A DNA stretch of 64,000 nucleotides from Gp6-AA40 sp035649635 (GTDB lineage Bacteria > Acidobacteriota > Vicinamibacteria > Vicinamibacterales > UBA2999), in assembly GCA_035649635.1 (NCBI GenBank), contig DASRJE010000193.1:49861-113860 (forward strand), written 5' to 3'. The position numbers were made by a program, and so were the translations under genes. The notes below the pieces were generated by a model, which saw nothing but the letters and a program-made list of their open reading frames with translations, was not told the origin of the DNA and did not search any database. Positions 57,023 to 64,000 of this stretch are shown here, in pieces. How positions within the stretch are numbered: the stretch's first letter is position 1; the number at the start of each line of letters is the position of its first letter.

Positions 57023-59985
57023 GCCGCACATACTGGCGAAGCCTCGCGCAGATCGAGGATCTCCCGGAATACCGCACAGCTCTCGAGCGCGAGTTCCCGG
57101 AGGGCGCATCGGAGCTGCCGGAGGGGATCACCAGGCGAGAGTTGATGTCGCTCGTCGGCGCGTCACTGTCGCTCGCGACGCTCGCGGGATGCCGGCGGCC
57201 CGTCGAAGAGATCGTCCCGTATGTCGCTGCTCCGGAGGATGTCGTCCCCGGAATTCCCCGCTACTACGCCACGACGATGCCGTTCGGCCGGAGCGCATAC
57301 GGCCTGATCGTCGAGAGCCATGAAGGGCGACCCACGAAGATCGAGGGAAACCCCGCGCACCCGTCAACGCTCGGGGCCTCGAGCTCGCGCGTGCAGGCGT
57401 CGGTGCTCGGCCTCTACGATCCCGACCGCTCGCAGTCGATCACGCAGAAGGGTGCGCGGAAATCGTGGAACGATTTCGTGACGGCCTGGGGACAACTGTC
57501 CAAGGAGCATGCCGCGGAGGGCGGCGCCGGCCTTGCGGTCCTGTCCGAGTCCTTCGCCTCGCCGACGCAGGCGCGTCTGGTCTCCGAGCTCCGAACCCGA
57601 TTCCCCAAGATGCAATGGGCGACCTACGACGCCGTCAGCGACGAGAACCGGCTCGCGGGTCTGCGTCAGGCCACGGGACGCGACGTCGATCTCATGCTCC
57701 GGTTCGATCGAGCCTCGGTGATTCTCTCCCTCGACGCCGATCCGCTGCTCACTGATCCGGAGGCGATCCGTCACGCGCGCGGCTTCGCTGACGGGAGGCG
57801 TGCGGGCGCTCTTTCGACAAGCTCAGGGCAGGCTTCCGGCAGGGCGATGAACCGCCTCTATGCCGTCGAAGGTGTCTACTCGCTGACGGGAGCGATGGCG
57901 GACCACCGGCTCCGTCTCGACAGCCGGCGGATCGCTGCGTTTCTCGCAGCGCTTGCGGCGCGCCTCGGTGTGCCCGGGGCCTCCAGCAAGGCGGGAGTGG
58001 ACGTCCCCGGTGTCGACGCTCGCTGGCTCGACGCCCTTGCGAAGGACCTTCTGGCGAACCGCGGCCAGGGGTTGGTTATTGCGGGAGAGCGCCAGCCCGC
58101 GGGTGTCCATGCCGGGGTGTGCGCGCTCAACGCGTTTCTCGGCAATAACAGCAAGACGGTCAGCTACTACGAGACAAGGGACGCGGCGCTTCCGAGCACG
58201 AGCTCGTTGACGACGCTCGTGTCCGCGATGACGGGGGGCACGGTCCAGACACTCGTCATCCTTGGCGGGAATCCCGCGTTTGATACACCCGCCGATCTCG
58301 ACTTCGCGTCGGCGATGGCGAAGGTTCCTCACACAATCGCTCTCGGGCACTCGGTCGACGAGACATCATCCAACGCGGAGTGGCAGATTCCGCGTGCGCA
58401 CTACCTCGAGTCATGGGGAGACGCGCGCGCGGTGGGAGGCACGCTCAGCGTCGTGCAGCCGCTGATTCTTCCTTTGTTCGGCGGACGCACTCCGGTTGAA
58501 GTGTTGGGACTGATGATCGTGGACAAGGATCGTCCGGGCTACGACATCGTCCGCGACACCTGGAAACCGATCCTGGGAGAGGCCGGATTCGACGGGAAGT
58601 GGAACCGTGTCTTACATGACGGACTGCTTGCCGGCAGCGAGCTCAAAGAAGTGGTTCCCGATGTCAAAGGGGCCACCTTTGCAGAGCTCGCGACCGGATC
58701 TGCGAGTGGTCTGGAGATCGTGTTCGTCGCGTCGCCGTCACTTCATGACGGCCGGTTCGCGAACGACGGGTGGTTGCAGGAGCTTCCCGATCCGCTGACC
58801 AAGCTCACGTGGGACAACCCCGCGCTCTTGAGCCCCAAGACCGCCGAGACGCTGAGTCTTGCGAACGGAGAGTTGGTCCGACTCGATTACGCCGGCCGCT
58901 CGCTCGAGCTTCCCATCTGGATTCTCCCCGGCATGGCGGACGACGTGGTGGCCCTCACCCTTGGCTACGGTCGCAAACGCGCGGGGCGGGTCGGGTCCGG
59001 GGTCGGGTTCGACACGTTCACGGTGCGATCTTCGCAGGCATCTGGCTTCGACAGCGACGTCAAGCTCACGCGGCTTGGGCGGACCTACCCGCTCTCGGCG
59101 ACGCAGGACCACGGCAGCATGGAGGGCCGGCCCCTTGTCCGCGAGTCCACGGTTGCCGAACTCCAATCCGGGAAAAAGGAGGAGGCTCGGCCTGGTGCTC
59201 TCGGTGTCTTCGAGGAGAAACCGGAGCACTTCTCACTCTGGAAGGAGCACACCTACGATCAGGGCCACCAGTGGGGGATGACGATCGATTTGAACGCCTG
59301 CATCGGCTGCAACGCGTGCATGACGGCGTGCCAGAGCGAGAACAACGTGCCGGTCGTCGGGAAGATCCAGGTTGCGAGACAGCGCGAGATGCACTGGATC
59401 CGTGTCGACCGATACTTTTCCGGCGAGCCGTCCGGCAACCCGGAGGTCGTCTTCCAGCCGGTTCCCTGCATGCAGTGTGAGGATGCGCCTTGCGAGCAGG
59501 TTTGCCCCGTGGCCGCGACCGTGCACGACAAAGAAGGCCTCAACGTGATGGTCTACAACCGGTGCATCGGGACACGCTACTGCTCGAACAACTGTCCCTA
59601 CAAGGTGCGTCGCTTCAATTTCTTCAACTTCACCAAGGACACGCCGGACATTCTGAAGCTTGCAATGAACCCCGACGTCACAGTGCGTGCGCGGGGCGTG
59701 ATGGAGAAGTGCTCGTACTGCACGCAGAGGATCAATCGGGCGAAGATCGACGGGAAGCTCGCCGGGCGCGATCTGCGCGACGGCGATGTCAAGACGGCCT
59801 GCCAGCAGGCCTGCCCGGCCTCGGCCATCGAGTTCGGAGATATCCGGGACGCGTCGAGCCGGGTCGCGAAGGCGAAGGCCGACCCGCGCAACTACGCGCT
59901 GCTCGAGGAGCTGAACACCAAACCCCGGACGACCTATCTGGCCAAGGTGCGCAATCCGAATCCAGATCTCGAGGGCGAGGTATGA
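57019..59985 (+). CDS. actB: ActB-like molybdopterin-fold/iron-sulfur subunit of alternative complex III
   Basis: A 988-residue fusion of a molybdopterin-oxidoreductase-like domain without an obvious cofactor ligand and a C-terminal ferredoxin domain. The iron-sulfur Cys motifs are NACIGCNACMTAC, PCMQCEDAPCEQVCP, NRCIGTRYCSNNCP and a final KCSYC with ACQQACP, giving up to four clusters. A Tat signal (TRRELMSLVGASLSLATLAGC) begins near residue 37, as usual in ActB. GTG at 57019 overlaps the ActA stop. Residues 265-272 (LSTSSGQA) are encoded by a repeat of the CTTCGAC-GCTCAGG family, an in-frame insertion. Confidence 0.92.
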   Translation: MSRTYWRSLAQIEDLPEYRTALEREFPEGASELPEGITRRELMSLVGASLSLATLAGCRRPVEEIVPYVAAPEDVVPGIPRYYATTMPFGRSAYGLIVESHEGRPTKIEGNPAHPSTLGASSSRVQASVLGLYDPDRSQSITQKGARKSWNDFVTAWGQLSKEHAAEGGAGLAVLSESFASPTQARLVSELRTRFPKMQWATYDAVSDENRLAGLRQATGRDVDLMLRFDRASVILSLDADPLLTDPEAIRHARGFADGRRAGALSTSSGQASGRAMNRLYAVEGVYSLTGAMADHRLRLDSRRIAAFLAALAARLGVPGASSKAGVDVPGVDARWLDALAKDLLANRGQGLVIAGERQPAGVHAGVCALNAFLGNNSKTVSYYETRDAALPSTSSLTTLVSAMTGGTVQTLVILGGNPAFDTPADLDFASAMAKVPHTIALGHSVDETSSNAEWQIPRAHYLESWGDARAVGGTLSVVQPLILPLFGGRTPVEVLGLMIVDKDRPGYDIVRDTWKPILGEAGFDGKWNRVLHDGLLAGSELKEVVPDVKGATFAELATGSASGLEIVFVASPSLHDGRFANDGWLQELPDPLTKLTWDNPALLSPKTAETLSLANGELVRLDYAGRSLELPIWILPGMADDVVALTLGYGRKRAGRVGSGVGFDTFTVRSSQASGFDSDVKLTRLGRTYPLSATQDHGSMEGRPLVRESTVAELQSGKKEEARPGALGVFEEKPEHFSLWKEHTYDQGHQWGMTIDLNACIGCNACMTACQSENNVPVVGKIQVARQREMHWIRVDRYFSGEPSGNPEVVFQPVPCMQCEDAPCEQVCPVAATVHDKEGLNVMVYNRCIGTRYCSNNCPYKVRRFNFFNFTKDTPDILKLAMNPDVTVRARGVMEKCSYCTQRINRAKIDGKLAGRDLRDGDVKTACQQACPASAIEFGDIRDASSRVAKAKADPRNYALLEELNTKPRTTYLAKVRNPNPDLEGEV
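57811..57833. repeat. CTTTCGACAAGCTCAGGGCA repeat inside actB
   Basis: A 23-base element of the CTTCGAC-GCTCAGG family lies in frame in the molybdopterin-like domain. The related copy is in the loop of the repeat at 55061-55136. It adds about 8 residues to a poorly conserved loop (assumed surface-exposed). Confidence 0.7.
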
Positions 59986-60659
59986 CCGCCCGCCCACGGC
60001 TGGTGCTCGGCGCGCTCGCGTCCATCTCTCTTTTCGCCTTCACTGGTTGCGCGCGCGGCTGCACGTCGAGCCGTCCTCCCATCCATCTCAATCCGAGCAT
60101 GGACGACCAGCCGAAGGTACTCACGCAGACGGCCAGCACGTTCTTCTACGATGGCTCGTCCATGCGCCAGCCCGTTCCAGGAACGATCCCGATCGGCGGG
60201 CTGAAGGAAGACACCGCCTTCTTCACGGGGAAGGGAGCGGACGAGCAGTTCGTCATGACGATCCCGGTGACCGTGGACGAGACGCTTCTCGAGCGTGGCC
60301 GGCAGCGCTACGAGATCTATTGCCAGCCTTGCCACGACGCTCGGGGGGACGGCAGGGGGATCCTGTTTCAGCGAGGCAACGTTCCTACTGCCACGTTCCA
60401 CCAGGAGAAAATCCAGAAGTACCCGGATGGGCAAATCTTCGACGTCATCACGAACGGGATGGGACTGATGCCCGCGTACCGCTGGCCGATCCCGCCTGCG
60501 GACAGGTGGGCGATCATCGCCCACGTGCGAGAGCTCCAGCGCGACCGGCTGGCACGCGCCGCGGCCGCCTCTGCTCAAGCTTCCGCCCCCGCTCAAGCCC
60601 CCGCCTCCGCTGAAGCTACGGCGGGCAAGCCGGCGGACAAGCCCGCGGACACCAAGTAA
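59982..60659 (+). CDS. actE: ActE-like monohaem cytochrome c lipoprotein
   Basis: A 225-residue lipoprotein (signal ending FTGC, Cys23) with one haem site CQPCH (114-118) followed by GDGRGILFQRGNVPTATFHQE and a Met-containing GMGLMPAYRW, the distal ligand region. This matches ActE of alternative complex III. ATGA overlap with actB. The C-terminal tail is Ala/Pro/Lys-rich; a CCGTAGC-type repeat (60601-60626, reverse sense) encodes part of it. In canonical operons ActC and ActD lie between ActB and ActE; here they are absent. Confidence 0.87.
   Translation: MTARPRLVLGALASISLFAFTGCARGCTSSRPPIHLNPSMDDQPKVLTQTASTFFYDGSSMRQPVPGTIPIGGLKEDTAFFTGKGADEQFVMTIPVTVDETLLERGRQRYEIYCQPCHDARGDGRGILFQRGNVPTATFHQEKIQKYPDGQIFDVITNGMGLMPAYRWPIPPADRWAIIAHVRELQRDRLARAAAASAQASAPAQAPASAEATAGKPADKPADTK
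60601..60626. repeat. CCGTAGC-type repeat inside the actE tail
   Basis: Reverse-complemented, this reads GCCCGCCGTAGCTTCAGCGG followed by AGGCGG, like the palindrome at 21846-21874. It codes for about residues 207-215 of the ActE tail. Confidence 0.5.
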
Positions 60660-60669
60660 GGGAGGCACC

Positions 60670-62631
60670 GTGGCGAACGGCCTGATGAACGGCGCGATGA
60701 ACCGCAAACTGTTGTTCGTGCTCGGTCCCGCCACCGGTGTCGTGATGTTCGTCGCGGTCGTGTTGATCGCCACGTTCCTGACAAACCGCGAGTACAAGGA
60801 GCCGTATCGCGCTCCCGCCGCAACGGTTGACGCCACGCCGCGCGTGGAAGGACTGATCGCTGAGGAGGCCGACGCGCAGGCGAAGGCGCGGGCGACGCCC
60901 TACGCAGAAGCCGAGTACCGAGCCTTCCCCGTGGTCGGGAGCCGCGTCGCCATCTGGGCGGTCGCGCAGCTCCACCTGCTGTTCGCAGCGTTCGTGCTGG
61001 CCGTTCCCATCTTCGCGTTCATCATCGAGGCGATCGGCTACAAGACCGGAGATCTGCGATACGACCGGCTCGCGCACGAGTTCACGAAGCTCCTCTCCGT
61101 GTCCTTCTCGCTCACCGCGACTTTCGGCGCGTTCCTGACATTCATGCTCATCGCTCTGTATCCGAAGTTCACGAACTACCTGATGAGCGTGTTCTCCCCC
61201 ACGTTTCTCCCGTACGTGCTGCTCTTCTTCTTCGAGGCCGCCTTCCTCTACACCTACTATTACGGCTGGGGGAAGTTCCATCCGCTGGTGCATCTTGGCC
61301 TTGGACTCGGCCTCAACATCGTAGGCACGGCGATCATGTTCATCGCCAATTCCTGGCTCACGTTCATGATGTCGCCCGGCGGGGTTTCGGACACGGGAGC
61401 CGTGACCTCCCTCTGGGATGCCGTCTACAACTTCACGTGGATGCCGATCAACGTCCATCGCGTCATCGCGAACGTCGCCTTCGGCGGATCCGTCGCCGCC
61501 GCTTACGCGGCCTTCAAGTTCCTGCAAGCGGAAACCGACGAGGATCGCGCGCACTACGACTGGATGGGCTACATCGGCAACTTCGTCGCGATCAGCGCCT
61601 TCCTCCCGCTTCCATTCGCCGGCTACTGGCTCGCGAAGGAGATCTATGCGTTCTCGCAGACGCTTGGACTCACGATGATGGGGGGCGCCTTCTCGTGGCT
61701 CTTCATCATCCAGGCGGTTCTGATCGGGAACCTCTTTCTCGCGGCCAACTACTACCTCTGGCACGGGATGGGGCGGGTCGAGGGGGCGCAGCCGCTTCAG
61801 AAGTTCATCAAGTACCTTCTCATCGGGATCGCGCTCTGCTTCGCAGTCTGGGCGACACCGCGGTCGATTATCGCAACCGTTTCCGAGGTCCGGGCGATGG
61901 GGGGATCCGCGCATCCGGTCCTCGGTTTCCTTGGCGTCATGTCCGCCAAGAACACGGCCGTGAACATCCTGATCCTCACGACGTTCATGAGCTTTCTCCT
62001 CTACCGCCGGACAGGGAAGACCGCGACGGTGGCGTGGGCGAAGACGGGCCATGCGGCACAGCTGTGCATCTTTGCGGGAGCCGCGATCTTCGTCATCTTC
62101 CTCGGCATTTACGGGTACTTCGTCGAGGCGACGGTCCGGATCGGTCTGTCCGTGCCGCAAGTCAGCTCGGTTCTTTTCGCCATGGTGTCGATTACAGCTA
62201 TCGACATCTTCCTCTTCCGCGGGGCGACGAAGACGGGCGAGGTACGGTGGGGAAGGATGCCCGCAATCTCCCAGTACGTGCTGATCTTCATCGCGGTCAC
62301 CTTCACCTGGCTCATGGGACTCATGGGCTACGTTCGGTCCGGACTCCGGCAGCACTGGCATGTTTACGGCGTCATTCGTGACACGTCGGCTGACGCGTTC
62401 ACGCCCACACTGGGCTTCGCGACGTCGGTCGTTTCGTGGACCGTCCTCGCGTTCTTCCTCCTGATCGGCTTCGTGTTCTGGATCACGAGCCTGCACGACC
62501 GGCCCGAGTACGTGCCTTCGCCGGCAAAGGAGAAAGCGCCGGACACGGGCGCTGATGTGGTGCTTGGTGGCGCGATGCGTCCTCGGCCAGGGGTCGCATC
62601 GCACATGGACGGACGGACGAAGCTGCCATGA
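60670..62631 (+). CDS. CydA-superfamily (cytochrome bd-like) membrane protein without the GRQPW quinol motif
   Basis: A 653-residue membrane protein with about 14 helices. It aligns with CydA by landmarks: a His in AQLHLLFA (102), a Glu in FFFEAAFLYTYYYGW (189) and a His in INVHRVIAN (263). Their spacing (87 and 74) is close to that of His19, Glu107 and His186 in E. coli CydA. The position of E. coli Glu99 is Pro181. The GRQPW quinol-binding motif is missing and about 80 residues with an extra helix precede the CydA-like part. It starts at GTG 60670 behind GGAGG. In this operon it occupies the place of the NrfD-like ActC/ActF subunits. Haem content and electron donor need to be established. 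Confidence 0.85.
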   Translation: MANGLMNGAMNRKLLFVLGPATGVVMFVAVVLIATFLTNREYKEPYRAPAATVDATPRVEGLIAEEADAQAKARATPYAEAEYRAFPVVGSRVAIWAVAQLHLLFAAFVLAVPIFAFIIEAIGYKTGDLRYDRLAHEFTKLLSVSFSLTATFGAFLTFMLIALYPKFTNYLMSVFSPTFLPYVLLFFFEAAFLYTYYYGWGKFHPLVHLGLGLGLNIVGTAIMFIANSWLTFMMSPGGVSDTGAVTSLWDAVYNFTWMPINVHRVIANVAFGGSVAAAYAAFKFLQAETDEDRAHYDWMGYIGNFVAISAFLPLPFAGYWLAKEIYAFSQTLGLTMMGGAFSWLFIIQAVLIGNLFLAANYYLWHGMGRVEGAQPLQKFIKYLLIGIALCFAVWATPRSIIATVSEVRAMGGSAHPVLGFLGVMSAKNTAVNILILTTFMSFLLYRRTGKTATVAWAKTGHAAQLCIFAGAAIFVIFLGIYGYFVEATVRIGLSVPQVSSVLFAMVSITAIDIFLFRGATKTGEVRWGRMPAISQYVLIFIAVTFTWLMGLMGYVRSGLRQHWHVYGVIRDTSADAFTPTLGFATSVVSWTVLAFFLLIGFVFWITSLHDRPEYVPSPAKEKAPDTGADVVLGGAMRPRPGVASHMDGRTKLP

Positions 62632-63350
62632 CCGTTCCGCTCATCCCGCGAATCGGCGCCCTCGTCCTCCTGACGACCTTGTTCTATGCCTACGTCGGTT
62701 CGATGGTGCCTCAGAACGAAGTTCAGCCTCCACCTCTGAGCGTTGTGATCCCGGCGGACCTGACCTCGGAGCAGATGGTTGGGGTCGGCCGCCAGATCAT
62801 GGACACAAAGGGGCTCTGCTTTACGTGCCACACGGTCGGCCGTTCCGGCGCGCTTCGGTTTCCCGACCTCGCGGGGGTCGACGCTCGCGCGATGGAGCGC
62901 GTCCCAGGCCTTAGCGATGTGGAGTACTTCGCCCAATCGATGTACGAGCCCGAGGCCTTCATCGTGCCGGGATTCAATCCCGGGATGCCGGTCATCAACA
63001 GGCCTCCGGTCGGCCTCACCGATCAGGAGATCCTCTGCGTGATTGCCTACCTTCAGTCCCTTGGCGGCACGCCGACGGTCACGCTCCAGACCAGTCACCG
63101 CTACTACACGCCAGCGGGTGCACCAGGTGCCGCGCCGGCTGCAGCGGGCGCCGCACCAGCCGCAGCGGGGGCTGCGCCGCCGGCTGGGGCCCCGGGCGCC
63201 CCTGCCGCAGCACCGGCACCATCAGGCCAGAAAGCCGCGCCTGGCGAGCAACTGCCTCTCATTGCACCGCCAGCCCAGAAAGCGCCAGCTGCACCGACAC
63301 CTTCGGTAGTTCCAGGCAAGCCGCCGGCCACAGGAACGGCGCCACGATGA
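62628..63350 (+). CDS. Membrane-anchored monohaem cytochrome c with Ala/Pro tail
   Basis: A 240-residue protein with one N-terminal helix (about 7-25) and a cytochrome c domain with CFTCH (64-68) and a distal Met in FNPGMPVINRPPVGLTDQEI. After the domain (about residue 160) a long Ala/Pro/Gly-rich tail follows, built of repeated AAPAAAGAAP-type units. ATGA overlaps at both ends tie it to the CydA-like gene and to the next cytochrome gene. Confidence 0.9.
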   Translation: MTVPLIPRIGALVLLTTLFYAYVGSMVPQNEVQPPPLSVVIPADLTSEQMVGVGRQIMDTKGLCFTCHTVGRSGALRFPDLAGVDARAMERVPGLSDVEYFAQSMYEPEAFIVPGFNPGMPVINRPPVGLTDQEILCVIAYLQSLGGTPTVTLQTSHRYYTPAGAPGAAPAAAGAAPAAAGAAPPAGAPGAPAAAPAPSGQKAAPGEQLPLIAPPAQKAPAAPTPSVVPGKPPATGTAPR

Positions 63351-64000
63351 ACATCGCGATCCTCCTGGCCGTCGTTGCCGCGTTCGCGTTTCTCCGCTTC
63401 CGTCGCGCCCATCTGCTCTTATGGGCCGGCGCCTGGTGGGTGGGGATCTACATCCTGCTCCGATTTGGATTCACGACCCCGATTCCCGCCTCCGTCATCT
63501 CGATCTACATGGGAATCGTGTCGCTCGCGATCCTGGCGTACTTGTCCTCCAGCGAGCAGCGCCGCGACGAAGTCTCCAGCCCGCTCATCCGCTTCATGAC
63601 TGAAAAGCGGTACACAGCCCTCCTCGTCGCAACGGCCGTCGCCATCCCCGCCCTCGCGGCCGCGAACGTTTACGTGCAGATGAACGTTCCCATCGAGCCT
63701 CCCTTCTTCCCGCGAACGATCCATCCTGCATCGCCGACCGAGATCACTGTCCGCGACAACAGGGTTCAGATCGATCCTGGAAACAACCCCTTCCGAGAGC
63801 TCGAAACATCGAATCCGGAAGAGTTCCGCAAGCATGTCGAGAACGGGCGCCAGGTCTACTATCGGAACTGCGTCTTCTGCCACGGCGACAACTTGGGGGG
63901 CAACGGCATGTTCGCGCATGCGCTGAACCCGATCCCGACCAATTTCGCCGACGGGCAAACGCTCCCGAATCTCAGCGAGACGTTTCTGTTCTGGCGAATC
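63347..64000 (+). CDS. Membrane-anchored monohaem cytochrome c, 3' end cut by window edge
   Basis: The frame is open to the window end (218 residues seen). Three or four hydrophobic segments fill the first 110 residues (LLWAGAWWVGIYILLRFG; VISIYMGIVSLAILAYL; LLVATAVAIPALAAANVYV), then a cytochrome c domain begins with CVFCH (175-179) and GDNLGGNGMFAHALNPIP. It overlaps the previous cytochrome by ATGA, so it is at least the sixth gene of the operon. Probably another electron-delivery subunit of the same complex. Confidence 0.87.
   Translation, partial: MNIAILLAVVAAFAFLRFRRAHLLLWAGAWWVGIYILLRFGFTTPIPASVISIYMGIVSLAILAYLSSSEQRRDEVSSPLIRFMTEKRYTALLVATAVAIPALAAANVYVQMNVPIEPPFFPRTIHPASPTEITVRDNRVQIDPGNNPFRELETSNPEEFRKHVENGRQVYYRNCVFCHGDNLGGNGMFAHALNPIPTNFADGQTLPNLSETFLFWRI

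Noticed and set aside
57811..57833. Insertion sequence inside actB
   Set aside because: The foreign segment is only 23 bases, in frame, with no transposase or target-site duplication visible.
60616..62604. A 662-codon open frame on the minus strand opposite the CydA-like gene
   Set aside because: It is the mirror of a long membrane-protein gene: extremely rich in Arg, Glu, Asp and His, with no recognisable domain. The plus-strand frame has clear CydA landmarks and operon overlaps.

Overview
This window reads as a chromosomal segment of a high-GC acidobacterium, most likely of the Vicinamibacteria (subdivision 6) type. The lineage call is an inference. It rests on three large FtsX/MacB-type permeases of the acidobacterial duplicated orphan permease kind, one with a PadR regulator; two DUF1592-DUF1552-ankyrin operons; a two-repeat secreted protein followed by a DUF6152 protein; and many short palindromic repeats between and inside genes. 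I see no phage, integrase, transposase, CRISPR array, rRNA or tRNA.

Layout. 1-5.6 kb: a cut-off SDR epimerase, then a P450 lacking the usual oxygen-activating Thr, directly followed by a RoxA-like di-haem oxygenase/peroxidase. 5.8-8.3 kb: an intact orphan permease. 8.5-12.5 kb: a tightly coupled four-gene operon (membrane protein, di-iron hydroxylase, GH3-type acyl-adenylase, dipeptide-epimerase-like enolase). 12.5-17.4 kb, minus strand: a YeiH-type exporter and a FHA/PP2C/Ser-Thr kinase signalling set. 17.5-21.8 kb: gluconolactonase-like protein, pirin, and the two-repeat plus DUF6152 pair. 22-27.5 kb: a broken permease, PadR and an intact permease behind a palindromic operator candidate. 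27.7-29 kb: a sorbosone dehydrogenase-like protein. 29.1-36.9 kb: an unassigned biosynthetic cluster (RibD-like reductase, two methyltransferases, GT4 glycosyltransferase, aberrant 6-pyruvoyltetrahydropterin synthase homologue, BchC-like dehydrogenase, CDP-alcohol phosphatidyltransferase, membrane phosphatase/sulfatase-superfamily protein).

37.3-55 kb is a periplasmic redox region. Two paralogous DUF1592-DUF1552-ankyrin operons bracket several c-type cytochromes and an extracytoplasmic flavin module (FMN-binding protein, NosR-like 4Fe-4S membrane protein, ApbE flavin transferase). 55.1-56.1 kb holds a zinc alcohol dehydrogenase. 56.4-64 kb is a respiratory operon of overlapping genes: ActA, ActB and ActE homologues of alternative complex III, then a CydA-superfamily membrane protein without the GRQPW quinol motif, then two monohaem cytochromes, the last cut by the window edge. 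No ActC/ActF (NrfD-like) or ActD gene is seen between them.

The most unusual feature across the window is the number of palindromic repeats lying inside reading frames: at the N-termini of the RoxA-like, FMN-binding and NosR-like proteins, inside ActB, and in the C-terminal tails of ActE and the PP2C phosphatase. The strongest candidates for an undescribed system are the aberrant-PTPS gene cluster, the duplicated DUF1592-DUF1552-ankyrin operon, and the ActABE-CydA hybrid complex.
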